Of a stretch of 34,522 bases of DNA, positions 1 through 8,658 are shown one piece after another. Within the stretch, counting starts at the first letter, position 1. Every line of letters begins with the position of its first letter. The notes below the pieces were generated by a model. The model did no database searches, was not told where the DNA came from, and saw only the letters and a program-made list of their open reading frames with translations. The translations under genes were made by a program, and so were the position numbers. The stretch comes from an uncultured Pseudomonadota bacterium (GTDB lineage Bacteria; Myxococcota_A; UBA796; GCA-2862545), in the NCBI GenBank assembly GCA_903861005.1, contig CAIOSP010000113.1, forward strand, positions 1-34,522, in the 5' to 3' direction.

Positions 1-143
1 CGTGCTTCCGCCCAGACGGTCCGAACGCAGGTACCCGCGCCACGTAAAGATCAAGATGAGCAACTACCAGCGAAACCGAGGCCGCCGACCTCCGAAAGGG
101 ATCGGCGAAGCCTAGGAACTGCCCTAAGTGACCGGCATTGCCC
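1..143. mobile_element. Probable right end of an insertion sequence
   Basis: The transposase-like tail is followed by CTAAGTGACCGGCATTG (124-140), which looks like the terminal inverted repeat of IS4-group elements. It is enclosed by a 6-bp inverted repeat, GCCCTA (121-126) and TAGGGC (145-150). The second pair overlaps the stop codon of the next gene, so the element would end directly against it. The other IS end and any target duplication are outside the window, so this is a tentative call. Confidence 0.35.
2..115 (+). CDS. C-terminal end of a transposase-like protein (partial)
   Basis: An open frame enters from the left edge and ends at TAG 113-115, giving 37 residues. The basic stretch RRYPRHVKIKMSNYQRNR resembles the Arg/Lys-rich tail of IS4-type DDE transposases, which commonly end in a YPR-x-VK-x-KMSN-type segment; this is recalled family knowledge and was not searched. 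The frame is followed within 10 bases by a candidate IS end at 124-140. The catalytic part lies outside the window, so it cannot be said whether the gene is intact. It could also be a chance basic ORF. Confidence 0.45.
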   Translation: MLPPRRSERRYPRHVKIKMSNYQRNRGRRPPKGIGEA

Positions 144-1451
144 CTAGGGCGCCAGCACCGTGATGGTGCCGCTGGTGCCCGTGGGCTCCGCGCCGCGCCC
201 GCCGAGCAGCACGCCGAGCACGGTGCCGGTGACCACCGCCACCGCCGAGCCTACGCCCACGCCCACCCACACGGGCCACTTGGGGCGGTGGGTCGGGTCG
301 CCCTTGGGCTGCTTGGCCGGGGTCGCCGCCACCACGGCGACCGGCGCCGCGTGCGGCGCGAGCAACGCGCGGGCGAGCAGCAGGTTGCTCCCGACGTCCA
401 GCGGGGCCGCGAGCGCGGCGCCCTTGGCCCCACCTTCGAGCGGCGTGGTGCGGACGAGCGCTGTCACAGCCGCGGCGATCTCTTCGTCGGTGGACGCGCC
501 GCTCAGCTTGAGCACGTCGGTGAACGCATCCGCGTCGGGCATGTAGAGCTGCACGAGCATGTTCGCGCCGTCCCGACCGACCAGCAGCAGGCCGTCCACG
601 TGCGCGCTCTCGCCCACCGCGCGCAGCAGCGTCGCAAGCTGCTGGGAGCGCGCCGCCGGGTTGGCCTTGGCCACGCCCAGGGTCAGCGGCGTCAGGGGCA
701 CCTTGAGCGTGCGCTTGGCGCCCGCCAGCGCGTCGACCGACACAAAGCCGCCCAGGCCGTCCGTGGAGCGCACGGTCACCAGGTGCGAGCCCACCGCCAG
801 ATCGGACACCGTGGCCGGGGCGTCGCCCACGCCGCGCCCGTCGATCCACACCTTGGGCGTGGCTTCCAGCGCACCCTGGGCCTCGACCACCACCGTGCAG
901 GTGTCGGACACGGCCGTCTCGTGCTCCTCCTCCCACACGGCGATCAGCTCAGGTGGGTAGGCGGCGGGGTCCGGTCGACGGTCCGGACGGACGGCGAGCG
1001 CGTCCATCACCGCGTCGCGGGCTCCGACGTCGTCACCGACGGACAGGCGCACCGACGCGAGCAGCATGCGGGCGTCCCACAAGTCACGCGCCGACACCAC
1101 CCACGGCGCCGCGGCCACGAAGCCGTCGATCGCGCCGTTGAGCGCGGCGGTGGCATCCTCGCCTTCGGCCTGCTGCCAGAGCCTCCGGCCCTCGTCGACC
1201 TGACGGCGGGCGTCGCGGAGGAAGGCGGACTCGAGCACCACGTCCTCACGGCCGGCGAGCTTGCCGCCGGGCTGGTCCAGGCGCACGGCGGTGGCCTCGC
1301 CCGACGCGTCGACCGCCTTGGCGAGCGCGTCCGACAGCGCGATCTGGGCGTCAAGCGGCCGCTGGGCGTCGTACACGCCGATCACCGCCACCTCTCCCGC
1401 TCGGGCGAGGGCGCTGGTGAACAGACACGTGATGAGCGCGATGCGACGCAT
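144..1451 (-). CDS. Exported PEGA-domain protein with C-terminal membrane anchor
   Basis: This 435-residue protein starts at ATG 1451; the open frame runs much further upstream, but an N-terminal signal-like segment (MRRIALITCLFTSALARAG) begins here. Residues ~20-240 form an Ala/Asp-rich helical region of the kind that precedes PEGA domains in myxobacterial envelope proteins, including a YPPELIAVWEEE stretch. A PEGA-like beta domain follows (VWIDGRGVGDAP, then LAVGSHLVTVRS). Near the C-terminus a Pro/Lys-rich stretch leads into one hydrophobic helix (WVGVGVGSAVAVV). PEGA domains are thought to bind surface layers or act as envelope modules; the partner here is unknown. The gene is divergent from the TPR gene at 1557 across a 105-bp gap, which probably holds both promoters. 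Confidence 0.75.
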   Translation of the reverse strand: MRRIALITCLFTSALARAGEVAVIGVYDAQRPLDAQIALSDALAKAVDASGEATAVRLDQPGGKLAGREDVVLESAFLRDARRQVDEGRRLWQQAEGEDATAALNGAIDGFVAAAPWVVSARDLWDARMLLASVRLSVGDDVGARDAVMDALAVRPDRRPDPAAYPPELIAVWEEEHETAVSDTCTVVVEAQGALEATPKVWIDGRGVGDAPATVSDLAVGSHLVTVRSTDGLGGFVSVDALAGAKRTLKVPLTPLTLGVAKANPAARSQQLATLLRAVGESAHVDGLLLVGRDGANMLVQLYMPDADAFTDVLKLSGASTDEEIAAAVTALVRTTPLEGGAKGAALAAPLDVGSNLLLARALLAPHAAPVAVVAATPAKQPKGDPTHRPKWPVWVGVGVGSAVAVVTGTVLGVLLGGRGAEPTGTSGTITVLAP

Positions 1452-1556
1452 GTCGGCCTCCGTGGCTTGGCTAGCACCGCCGACGCCCCACCGCACCCGG
1501 CGCGGACTCACCCGGTCGCCGGTGGTGTTAGTCCGCTGCCCGCCTCCGGAGCCGCC

Positions 1557-3050
1557 TTGAACCGCCACCCCCTCGTCGCACGCACCCGCCGCCTGGGTCT
1601 GGCCGCCGCCCTGTTGGCGGGCCTGCTCCCGGGGACCGCGCGCGCGCAGGACGCGCTCACGTTGCTGCACCAGGGCAAGATCGCCGACGCGCTGGTGGCG
1701 GCGGAGCGCGAGGCAGGCCTGCGCCCCGACGACATGGACGCGCAGGAGCGTTGGATCGACCTGCTGTTGGGCGTGGGCCTCCCCGGCATCGCGCAGCGCG
1801 CCTGCGCCGAGCGCATCGCCGCGCACCCCGATCAGGCGGACTCGTTCTACCTGGCCGGTCGCGCCGCGTCGGACGTCGGCACCAGCCGCCAGCACTACGA
1901 GCGCGCGCTGTTCCTCGACCCCAACCACGCGCGCAGCTGGATGGGCCTGGGCGCGCTGGACCGCGCGGTGGGCGCGTGGGGTGACGCGGCCGGCGCCTAC
2001 CAGCACGCGCTCCAGCTCAACCCGGACCTGGGCGAAGCCTGGGGCGGCCTGCTCGCCGTGTTCTCCGGCACGGGCGACTCGGCGGGCGGCCTGAAGGTCG
2101 CGCGCGCCGCGCTCACCCGCGTGCCCGATCTGGCCGAGGCCTGGCTGGCGATCGCCACCTGGACGCCGAACGAGGGCCTGAAGGTGCTCGACGAGGCGGT
2201 CACCCACGTGCCGTGGGACACCCGCGTGCAGACCGCGCGCGCCATCGCCCTCGTCCGCGCGAACCGCGCGTCGGAGGCGGCGGCGGCGGCGGACAAGGCG
2301 CTGGCGGTCGACCCGGGCAACCGCGACGCGCGCCTGGTGAAGATGGCCGCCCGCGCGATCGTCGGCGGGTCGCTCAACGCCAAGGGCTTCGACGCGATCG
2401 CCGCCGCCCGCACCGTGGCGCCCGGCCCCGCGGCGGTGGCCGCCTGGGACGCGATCGTGGCCAGCTGGCCGCGCTGCCCGCTCGGCTACGAGGGCCGCGC
2501 GCACGCACGCCCCGCGACCGACAGCGCGGGCGCCCGCAGCGACCTGGAGACCGCGCTCCGCATCGACCCGAACGACGACGAGGCGCTGGCCGGCCTGGGC
2601 CTGATGCTCGTCACGTCGGGCGACAAGGCGCGCGCCGCCAGCCTGCTGTCGCGCGCCGCCACCGCGCGCCCCTACGACGCGACGCTCGGCCTGGGCGCCG
2701 CGCGCGCCGTGTTCGAGAGCGGCGACAAGGTGGGCGCGCTGCGCTTGGGCGCCATGGTCTCCGCGGCGCACCCCTTCGATCTGGTCACGGTCCTGGGGTT
2801 CGCTGAGCTGCAGCAGCGCGGCGGCGACGTCGAGGCCGCCTACCAGACGGTGCTCGAGCTCGCCGGCCGCGTGCCGGACCTCCGCGTGCAGCTGGCGCTC
2901 GCGTCGGCCGCCCAGCAGGCCGGACACACCCGCCAGGCCGCGGACCTGTACGACTCGCTCGCCGCGCGCACGGGCCGCGCCGAGCTGTCCGCGCTCGCGC
3001 GTCGACTGCGCGCCGGGTTGGTCGCGCCGCAGCCGCAGCCGGATCCCTGA
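1557..3050 (+). CDS. Exported tetratricopeptide-repeat protein
   Basis: This 497-residue protein begins at TTG 1557, chosen because GGAG (1548-1551) sits 5 bases upstream and a clean signal peptide follows (ARTRRLGLAAALLAGLLP, cleavage near ARAQDA). The mature part is a run of TPR-like helical pairs, with repeats such as HYERALFLDPNHARSWMGLG, then AYQHALQLNPDLGEAWGGL and later DLETALRIDPNDDEALAGLG. TPR arrays act as protein-docking scaffolds, here most likely in the periplasm. The C-terminus ends in PQPQPDP. The open frame extends far upstream on this strand, but that part is the antisense shadow of the PEGA gene. No enzymatic motif is visible and the partner cannot be named. Confidence 0.8.
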   Translation: MNRHPLVARTRRLGLAAALLAGLLPGTARAQDALTLLHQGKIADALVAAEREAGLRPDDMDAQERWIDLLLGVGLPGIAQRACAERIAAHPDQADSFYLAGRAASDVGTSRQHYERALFLDPNHARSWMGLGALDRAVGAWGDAAGAYQHALQLNPDLGEAWGGLLAVFSGTGDSAGGLKVARAALTRVPDLAEAWLAIATWTPNEGLKVLDEAVTHVPWDTRVQTARAIALVRANRASEAAAAADKALAVDPGNRDARLVKMAARAIVGGSLNAKGFDAIAAARTVAPGPAAVAAWDAIVASWPRCPLGYEGRAHARPATDSAGARSDLETALRIDPNDDEALAGLGLMLVTSGDKARAASLLSRAATARPYDATLGLGAARAVFESGDKVGALRLGAMVSAAHPFDLVTVLGFAELQQRGGDVEAAYQTVLELAGRVPDLRVQLALASAAQQAGHTRQAADLYDSLAARTGRAELSALARRLRAGLVAPQPQPDP

Positions 3051-3110
3051 TCGGTGACGACCGGCTCGTCGCGCACCAGGCCAGGGCGCGGCGCCTCGAT
3101 CCCCGCGCCC

Positions 3111-3136
3111 GACGGCCGCAGCCGTGACCGGCCGTC
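3111..3136. terminator. Stem-loop between convergent TPR and kinase genes
   Basis: A perfect 8-bp inverted repeat, GACGGCCG (3111-3118) and CGGCCGTC (3129-3136), with a 10-base loop lies between the stop codons of the two convergent genes. There is no long T-run on either side, so it could act as a two-way transcription barrier rather than a classical terminator. Confidence 0.45.
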
Positions 3137-3137
3137 T

Positions 3138-4883
3138 CTAGGGCGGCGTCGCGCGCACCGTCACCGATCCGCCCGCCGTCACGTCGACCGCCTCGGAGTG
3201 ATCCAGGCCGACCGCGTCGTTCGCCACCCGGATCGTGTGCTTTCCGGCGGACAGCACCACGCCTGAGAACGGCGCCGTGCGGGGCAGCTTCTTGCCGTCG
3301 ACCCACACGTTGGCCCAGGCCGCGCCGCCGCCGAGCACCACGCGCAGCGCGCCTTCGCCGCCAGCGACGCCGCGAGCGCTCGTCCGCTTCGGTGTGACCG
3401 AATTGTGGTTCGCCACCGCGTCCGTGGCCGCCGTCCGCGCCGCCGCGCGCGCCGCCGCCTCAGCCTGTCGGGCCTCGCGTGAGCCGGGCTCAGGCGCGGG
3501 CGGCGGCGCGGCGGCCAGCGTCCGCTCCACCCGTGTGCGACCCCCGCCCGTCACGCGCACCGTCTCCACGGAGGCGTCGCGCCCGTCGGCCTCCAGGCGG
3601 ACCTCGTAGGTTCCGGGCACCAGCCCGTCGACCTCGACGTGGGTGCCCGTGCCGCGCGCGACGCCGCCCACCGACACCCGCGCGCCCGGGTCGACATCCA
3701 CCACCACCGATCCGGTCGCGGCCATCGCCACGGTGGGTACGGTCGGCGGCACCAGCCAGACCTTGGCCACGCCCACCACCACCAGGCCCAACGCCACGGC
3801 CACCACCGCCAGCACCCCCCGCAGGCGGGTGACACGCAGGCGCTCCGCACGCGCGGCCCGCTCCGCCTGCTCCCGCGCGCGCAGCATCTCAAGCGCCGCC
3901 GCCGTGCTCTCCGCCAAGCGGACCTTGTCCGCGGCGATGTCCTCCGCGAACAGGCCCTGCAGCCAGCTGGCAAACGACTCGCGGACCGCGTCCTCGGTGG
4001 TGCCCGCGAGCACGGCCGCGCGCAGCGCGTCGCCCAGATCGCGCGCCGTGGCGAAGCGCGCCGCCGGATCGTGCGCGACCGCGCGCATCACCACCGCGTC
4101 CAGGACCTCGCTCACCGACGCGTCCACCTTGATGGGGCGCGGCAGCTCTCCCGCGCGGAGCCGCGCGAGCGTCTCGGCCTCGTCCGCGCCGCGAAACGCG
4201 CGGCGCCCCGTGACCATCTCGTAGAGGATCACGCCCAGCCCGAACACGTCCGCGCGCCGATCGACAGCGCCGCCGTCCAGGCCCTCAGGCGCCATGTACG
4301 CCGCCGTCCCGCCGATCGCGTCGTCGGTCTTGGCGGTCAGCGAGCCGCGCGCGTGGGCGATCCCAAAGTCCGCGACCTTCACGTCGCCGTCGAACGAGAG
4401 CAGCAGGTTGCCCGGCGACACGTCGCGGTGGACCAGCCCCAGCAGCTGCCCCTGCGCGTCGGTGCGGGTGTGGGCGTAGTGCAGGCCCTTGCACGCGGCC
4501 AGGATGATCCAGGCGGCGAAGGTGGGCGGCACACGCTCCCCGGCGCGAGACACGGCGCGCAAGACCTGGTGCAGGTCGCGCCCGTCCACGTGCTCCATCA
4601 CCAGGTAGAAGTTGGCCCCGATCCGGCCGAAGTCGTACACGCGCACCACGTTGGGGTGCTGCAGGCTGGCGGTGACGCGCGCCTCGTCGACGAACATCTC
4701 CACAAAGCCCGGCGACTCGGACAGCTCGGCCCGCACGCGCTTGAGCGCGACGAGGTTCTCGAACCCGCCCGCGGCGAAGGTCTTCGCCTTGAAGATCTCG
4801 GCCATGCCTCCGGTCGCGATCCGATCGACCAGGAAGTACTTGCCGAACGCCTCAGGATGAAAGGTCTCCACGTCCCTCCCCAC
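3138..4883 (-). CDS. Ser/Thr protein kinase, membrane-anchored, with C-terminal PEGA region
   Basis: This 581-residue protein has an N-terminal kinase domain (~13-290) with an intact catalytic set: glycine loop IATGGMAEI (22-30), ATP lysine K48, the VHRDVSPGN loop with D154 and N159, DFG with D172, and the APE at 198-200. The VSPGN form of the loop is typical of myxobacterial kinases. After a charged, Ala/Glu/Arg-rich linker comes one transmembrane helix (~356-374), then a PEGA-like domain (GSVVVDVDPGARVSVGG and VPGTYEVRL). A Pro/Ala-rich linker and a second beta-rich domain (VWVDGKKLPRTAPF, LSAGKHTIRV) follow. It probably phosphorylates cytosolic targets in response to an envelope signal. 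Start is uncertain: GTG 4883 gives 581 residues, while GTG 4871 has GGAGG just upstream. It lies 47 bp downstream of the porin-dapA-dapB-lipoprotein run and may be co-transcribed with it. Confidence 0.9.
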   Translation of the reverse strand: MGRDVETFHPEAFGKYFLVDRIATGGMAEIFKAKTFAAGGFENLVALKRVRAELSESPGFVEMFVDEARVTASLQHPNVVRVYDFGRIGANFYLVMEHVDGRDLHQVLRAVSRAGERVPPTFAAWIILAACKGLHYAHTRTDAQGQLLGLVHRDVSPGNLLLSFDGDVKVADFGIAHARGSLTAKTDDAIGGTAAYMAPEGLDGGAVDRRADVFGLGVILYEMVTGRRAFRGADEAETLARLRAGELPRPIKVDASVSEVLDAVVMRAVAHDPAARFATARDLGDALRAAVLAGTTEDAVRESFASWLQGLFAEDIAADKVRLAESTAAALEMLRAREQAERAARAERLRVTRLRGVLAVVAVALGLVVVGVAKVWLVPPTVPTVAMAATGSVVVDVDPGARVSVGGVARGTGTHVEVDGLVPGTYEVRLEADGRDASVETVRVTGGGRTRVERTLAAAPPPAPEPGSREARQAEAAARAAARTAATDAVANHNSVTPKRTSARGVAGGEGALRVVLGGGAAWANVWVDGKKLPRTAPFSGVVLSAGKHTIRVANDAVGLDHSEAVDVTAGGSVTVRATPP

Positions 4884-4930
4884 GCGACGTCAGGACACAC
4901 GCCGTCACGCGTAGGACGTATCCTGTCCGA

Positions 4931-5212
4931 TCAGAGGTCGGTGTCGGTCCCGCCGCCCACGTCTCGGTACAGGTTCACGTCGTCGCAGGTCCACTCGCGG
5001 CGGAGGACCGCAGGGTCGCCGAACGTGTGGCAGCTCTTGAGGTCGTCCTTGGACGCGTCCGCGAACGAGTCCTCGCACGCGGTGATGTCGGCGTCCGACC
5101 ACGTGGTCCCGCACTCGGCGGCGTAGTCGGCGAGCGTGCCGCAGAAGGTCTGGCACGCGTTGCCACAGCCCGACAGCGCGGCGGCAGCGAAGAGGATGGC
5201 GAAAAGGCGCAT
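4931..5212 (-). CDS. Small cysteine-rich lipoprotein
   Basis: This 93-residue protein starts at ATG 5212 with a short lipoprotein signal (MRLFAILFAAAALSGC), so the mature protein begins at the lipobox Cys and is probably anchored in the outer membrane. The mature part is acidic and has six more cysteines (ACQTFCGTL, AAECGTT, TACEDS, KSCHTF, TCDD), suggesting disulfide-stabilised folding in the periplasm or at the surface. The end is GGGTDTDL. It follows dapB by 20 bp on the same strand. Small Cys-rich lipoproteins of this style are common in Myxococcota, but I recognise no named family. Confidence 0.75.
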   Translation of the reverse strand: MRLFAILFAAAALSGCGNACQTFCGTLADYAAECGTTWSDADITACEDSFADASKDDLKSCHTFGDPAVLRREWTCDDVNLYRDVGGGTDTDL

Positions 5213-5232
5213 GCGATCTCCGTAGGGCGGCC

Positions 5233-6045
5233 CTAACGCCGCGGCGTGTCCTGGCGCAGGCCCAGCACGTCGTTCATGGCGTAGCGACCGGGGGCTCGAC
5301 CGGCGATCCAGCCCGCCGCGCGCAGCGCGCCTCGGGCGAAGGTGTCGCGGGAGGTGGCGACGTGGCCCAGCTGGAGCCGCTCGCCCTCGCCCGCGATCCA
5401 CACCTGGTGATCGCCGACGACGTCGCCGCCGCGTACGGCGTGAAACCCGATCTCGTCGGCAGGGCGGGCCCCGACAATCCCATCGCGGCCGTGCTTCGCG
5501 ACGTCGGCCAGCACCAGACCGCGCGCCTCGGCCGCCGCCTGCCCCAACAGCCACGCGGTGCCGCTCGGCGCGTCGACCTTGCGGCGGTGGTGCGCCTCGA
5601 CGATCTCGACGTCGTAGTCGGGGAGCGCGGTCACGGCGCGGCGGACCAGATCCGCCAGCACATGCACGCCCGTGGAGAAGTTCCCGGTGACCAGCACCGG
5701 CGCACGCGTCGCCAGCGCGTCGATCGCGGCGGTCGTGTCGGCGTCCGCGCCGGTCACGCCGCTCACCAGCGCCCGCGCGCCGATCACCGCCAGCGCCGCC
5801 TTGAGGCCCGCGGGCAGCGAGAAGTCGATCACCACGTCGGCGTCGGCGAAGCAGCCCTCACCGACCGCGACCACCGGCACACCCATCGGCGCCACACCGG
5901 CGAGCACGCCCGCGTCCGTACCGAGCACCGCCGAGCCCGGCGCGTCGACCGCGGCCACGACCCTCAAGCCCGGGATCTCGGCCGCGCAGGCCACCACGCG
6001 GCGGCCCATCCGGCCCCCGGCGCCAAGCACGGCGAGGCGGATCAT
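5233..6045 (-). CDS. dapB: 4-hydroxy-tetrahydrodipicolinate reductase
   Basis: DapB reduces the DapA product to tetrahydrodipicolinate using NAD(P)H in the diaminopimelate/lysine pathway. The 270-residue length is normal. The N-terminal nucleotide site is GAGGRMGR (8-15). The family signature EAHHRRKVDAPSGTA carries the substrate-binding and catalytic His and Lys, and GNFSTGVHVLADL precedes it. Its ATG overlaps the dapA stop by 4 nt (6042-6045), so the two are translationally coupled. The C-terminus, RYAMNDVLGL, matches the usual DapB end. Confidence 0.95.
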   Translation of the reverse strand: MIRLAVLGAGGRMGRRVVACAAEIPGLRVVAAVDAPGSAVLGTDAGVLAGVAPMGVPVVAVGEGCFADADVVIDFSLPAGLKAALAVIGARALVSGVTGADADTTAAIDALATRAPVLVTGNFSTGVHVLADLVRRAVTALPDYDVEIVEAHHRRKVDAPSGTAWLLGQAAAEARGLVLADVAKHGRDGIVGARPADEIGFHAVRGGDVVGDHQVWIAGEGERLQLGHVATSRDTFARGALRAAGWIAGRAPGRYAMNDVLGLRQDTPRR

Positions 6046-6917
6046 CCGAGCAGACCCAACGCCTCGAGCAGCGCGCGCGGCGACGGGCCCGAGTAGCTGG
6101 CCAGCGGCAAGCGCGGCTCAGGCCGACAAAGGCCCAGCTCGGCCATCGCGGCCTTGCATGGCACCGGATTGGAGTCCGTGAACAGGAAGCCGATCAGCGG
6201 CCAGAGGTCCATCAGGATGCGACGGGCCTCGGCCAGTTCGCCGCCGACGAACGCCTCGTAGATGGCGACGGTGTGCTTGGGCGCCACGTTGCTGACCACC
6301 GAGATGCAGCCCGCGCCGCCCTGCGCCAGCAGGCCCAGGAACGAGAAGTCGTCGCCCGACAGGATGGGGCGCTGCGTCGCGGCCATCACGTCCGTTCCGT
6401 AGCGAAGGTCGCCTGTGGCTTCCTTCACGCTGACCACGCCGGAGATGTCCGACAGCTCGGCCAGCAGCTTGGCCGGCAGCGTCTGCGCGGTGCGGCCGGG
6501 CACATGGTAGAGCACGAGCGGAAGCCCCACCGCCGCCACGGCGCGTACGTGCGCGCGCAGGCCGTCGGGGTTGGGCTTGTTGTAGAACGGGAACACCATC
6601 AGGCCCGCGTCGGCGCCCAGGCGCTGCGCCCGCTCGGCGTTCTTCACGGTGGCGCGGGTGCTGTTCGACCCGATGCCCGCCGTGACGGGGATCTGGCCGT
6701 CGGCCGCCGTCAGCGCGAGGCGCAGCAGCGTGTCCTGCTCGTCCTCAGACAGCGTGGGCGTCTCGCCGGTGGTGCCGCAAGGGACCAAGCCGTGGATGCC
6801 CGCCGTGATCTGACGCTCACAGAGCGCCTCGAACGCAGGTAGGTCAAGCTCGCCGTCCGCAAGAAACGGGGTGACGAGCGCCGTGTGGATGCCGTGCGTG
6901 GGGGGCCTGGGTGCCAT
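6042..6917 (-). CDS. dapA: 4-hydroxy-tetrahydrodipicolinate synthase
   Basis: DapA condenses pyruvate with aspartate semialdehyde, the committed step to diaminopimelate and lysine. The 291-residue TIM-barrel protein shows GTTGE (48-52), YNKPNPDGL (112-120), the catalytic Tyr in YHVPGRT (Y137) and the Schiff-base Lys in SVKEATGD (K165). The start is ATG 6917, whose A is shared with the stop of the upstream porin-like gene (TGATG). The 3' end overlaps dapB by 4 nt. DapA family members also include other pyruvate-dependent lyases, but adjacency to dapB fixes the role. Confidence 0.95.
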   Translation of the reverse strand: MAPRPPTHGIHTALVTPFLADGELDLPAFEALCERQITAGIHGLVPCGTTGETPTLSEDEQDTLLRLALTAADGQIPVTAGIGSNSTRATVKNAERAQRLGADAGLMVFPFYNKPNPDGLRAHVRAVAAVGLPLVLYHVPGRTAQTLPAKLLAELSDISGVVSVKEATGDLRYGTDVMAATQRPILSGDDFSFLGLLAQGGAGCISVVSNVAPKHTVAIYEAFVGGELAEARRILMDLWPLIGFLFTDSNPVPCKAAMAELGLCRPEPRLPLASYSGPSPRALLEALGLLG

Positions 6918-8281
6918 CAGAACTTGATGCGTGCCATCAGCTGGCCACCGAACACCGGGGCCTTGAAGCCCTGGAACGTGTCGTCGGTGAAGTTGCGGTA
7001 GAGCGTGCCCGGGATGAACGTCGCGAACGTGCCCGACAGCTCGACGTGGTCGATGCCGCTGTAGTGCAGGCCTGCGTCAATCTCGAAGCCGTAGGAGCGA
7101 CGGTCCGGCGTCTTCTGGGCGGTGGGCACCTTGGCGGTGCGCGCGGCCAGGAAGGAGACGTCGGCGAAGAAGCCCGGCAGGATCTGGTAGGAGACCTTGG
7201 GCTTGAGGAACATCACGTTGCTGACCGAGTCACCCGTCAGCGTGGCCGCGTAGGAGCGGTCCTCACCCGGCACGGACGACTGGAGCACCGGCATGGGCTG
7301 CTCAAACATCACGATGCCCAGGTTGTAGTCCCGGTCGAACGTGAACGTGCGGAGCTTGGTGTCGGTGTTGTCGCCGTCGCCGGTGGCGACGCCCGCTTCG
7401 ACGTGCGCTTCGACCTTGTCGGTCTTGACGCTCAGGTCGAGCACGGAGCCGATGCCCAACGACTTCACGCCGTTGATGCCGCCTTCCAGATCACCGCTGC
7501 CTGCCTGCACCGCGACCTCGCCGGCCACGCCGACGATGCCCAGGTGGATGTCGAACGCCGCGTCCGCCGTGAACAGGTTGAACTTGGTGTCCGCGCCCGT
7601 GCTGCGCTTGTACTGCAGCTGCGCGCCGCCCGTGATGCGCTCGCTGCGGTACGCGCCCGCCAGCGAGAACGCCGTGGTGTCGTCGGTCTGATTGATCAGG
7701 CCCTCCGCGTCCACGTCGGCCGCGGCCTGGATCCAGATGCCCTGGAAGGTGTGCTCCCAGGAGATGCGGTCGGCGCTGTCGCCGTAGTCGGCCAGGGTGC
7801 CCAGACCGTCGTTCTGCCAGAGGCCGAGGCCCCAGTGCAGCGGCTGGCGGCCGAACTTGAACGTGCCGATCTTGGTGTGGAACTCACCCCAGACCCGCTG
7901 CAGCGTCAGGTTGGACAGCGCGCTGCTGGAGTCTGCGCCGTCGACCGGCGGGACCAGGTCATCCGTGAAGATGGTGGGCACCGCGACCTGCGTGACCGGG
8001 TCGATCCAGGACTGGGGCTTGTCGCCCCACACCACGCCGTCCAGGCCGCGGATGTCGGCGAAGAGCGCGACCTTGTCCGTGACGAAGAACTTGGGGCGCA
8101 GCCACAGGCGGTGCTGCACGTACCAGGTCAGGCCTTCGTTGGCGTCGATCGTCCGATCCAGGGACAGCGTGTCAAACAGCCGCCCCCGCATCTGGTAGAA
8201 GCCATCAAATTGGACCTCGGCCGCGTTCGCGTCGGCGAAGCACAGCGAAGACATCAACAGAGCGAACTGAAACGGCTTCAC
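6917..8281 (-). CDS. Porin-like outer-membrane beta-barrel protein
   Basis: This 454-residue protein begins at GTG 8281 with a signal peptide (MKPFQFALLMSSLCFADANAA). The mature protein is made of alternating beta strands rich in aromatic and small residues (VQFDGFYQMRGRLFD, LTWYVQHRLWLRPKF, TKIGTFKFGRQPLHWGLGL) and ends in QLMARIKF. The terminal Phe is the usual signal for assembly of barrels into the outer membrane. The FKFGRQPLHWGLGLW segment resembles the strand-turn seen in other proteobacterial and myxobacterial surface porins. Substrate cannot be inferred. It is first in a run with dapA and dapB and shares a base with the dapA start; no functional reason for this pairing is evident. 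Confidence 0.75.
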   Translation of the reverse strand: MKPFQFALLMSSLCFADANAAEVQFDGFYQMRGRLFDTLSLDRTIDANEGLTWYVQHRLWLRPKFFVTDKVALFADIRGLDGVVWGDKPQSWIDPVTQVAVPTIFTDDLVPPVDGADSSSALSNLTLQRVWGEFHTKIGTFKFGRQPLHWGLGLWQNDGLGTLADYGDSADRISWEHTFQGIWIQAAADVDAEGLINQTDDTTAFSLAGAYRSERITGGAQLQYKRSTGADTKFNLFTADAAFDIHLGIVGVAGEVAVQAGSGDLEGGINGVKSLGIGSVLDLSVKTDKVEAHVEAGVATGDGDNTDTKLRTFTFDRDYNLGIVMFEQPMPVLQSSVPGEDRSYAATLTGDSVSNVMFLKPKVSYQILPGFFADVSFLAARTAKVPTAQKTPDRRSYGFEIDAGLHYSGIDHVELSGTFATFIPGTLYRNFTDDTFQGFKAPVFGGQLMARIKF

Positions 8282-8376
8282 CGGAAGGGCCCCCCGGGGC
8301 GCGAACGTGCGGGTCTATCCCGGCACCACCCTGCGGCAACCGCATGCGCCCGCACCGGACCGATCGCTCACCAAGG

Positions 8377-8658
8377 TCAGAGCGACATGACCACGGCGTC
8401 GATCTTGGAGATCACCTCGTACATGCCCAGGACGTGGTGGGCTTGCCCGACGCGAACCCGAATGCGGACCGCGATCCACTTGCCCCCCGACGACGGATTC
8501 TCGTCCACGTGCTCCACCTCACAGTGCTCGTCGCACCACTCGGTGATCGCGGTGACGACGGTGGTCTGTCCGCCGGGCTTCACGATCACCCGAAGCGTGA
8601 AGGGACCCGGGAATTCATGGGTGTCCGCCAGCAGGGCGAGCATCTGCTCTCGTTCCAT
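8377..8658 (-). CDS. DUF493 (YbeD-like) family protein
   Basis: This 93-residue cytosolic protein fits the DUF493 family in length and pattern: a FPGPFTLRVIVKP opening, a central SSGGKWIAVRIRVRV stretch, a GMYEVISKID segment and the final AVVMSL. The fold is ACT-like, and the family is small and of uncertain role (E. coli YbeD lies next to lipoate genes). The start ATG 8658 is preferred because GGAGG lies 5 bases upstream; an in-frame GTG at 8670 would add four residues but overlaps that site. It is divergent from pgi. Confidence 0.75.
   Translation of the reverse strand: MEREQMLALLADTHEFPGPFTLRVIVKPGGQTTVVTAITEWCDEHCEVEHVDENPSSGGKWIAVRIRVRVGQAHHVLGMYEVISKIDAVVMSL

Noticed and set aside
138-1556. 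Long plus-strand open frame ahead of the TPR gene
   Set aside because: It is the antisense of the PEGA gene; the signal peptide and ribosome-binding site place the TPR start at 1557, and the upstream translation is Arg/His-rich as expected for a GC-rich shadow.
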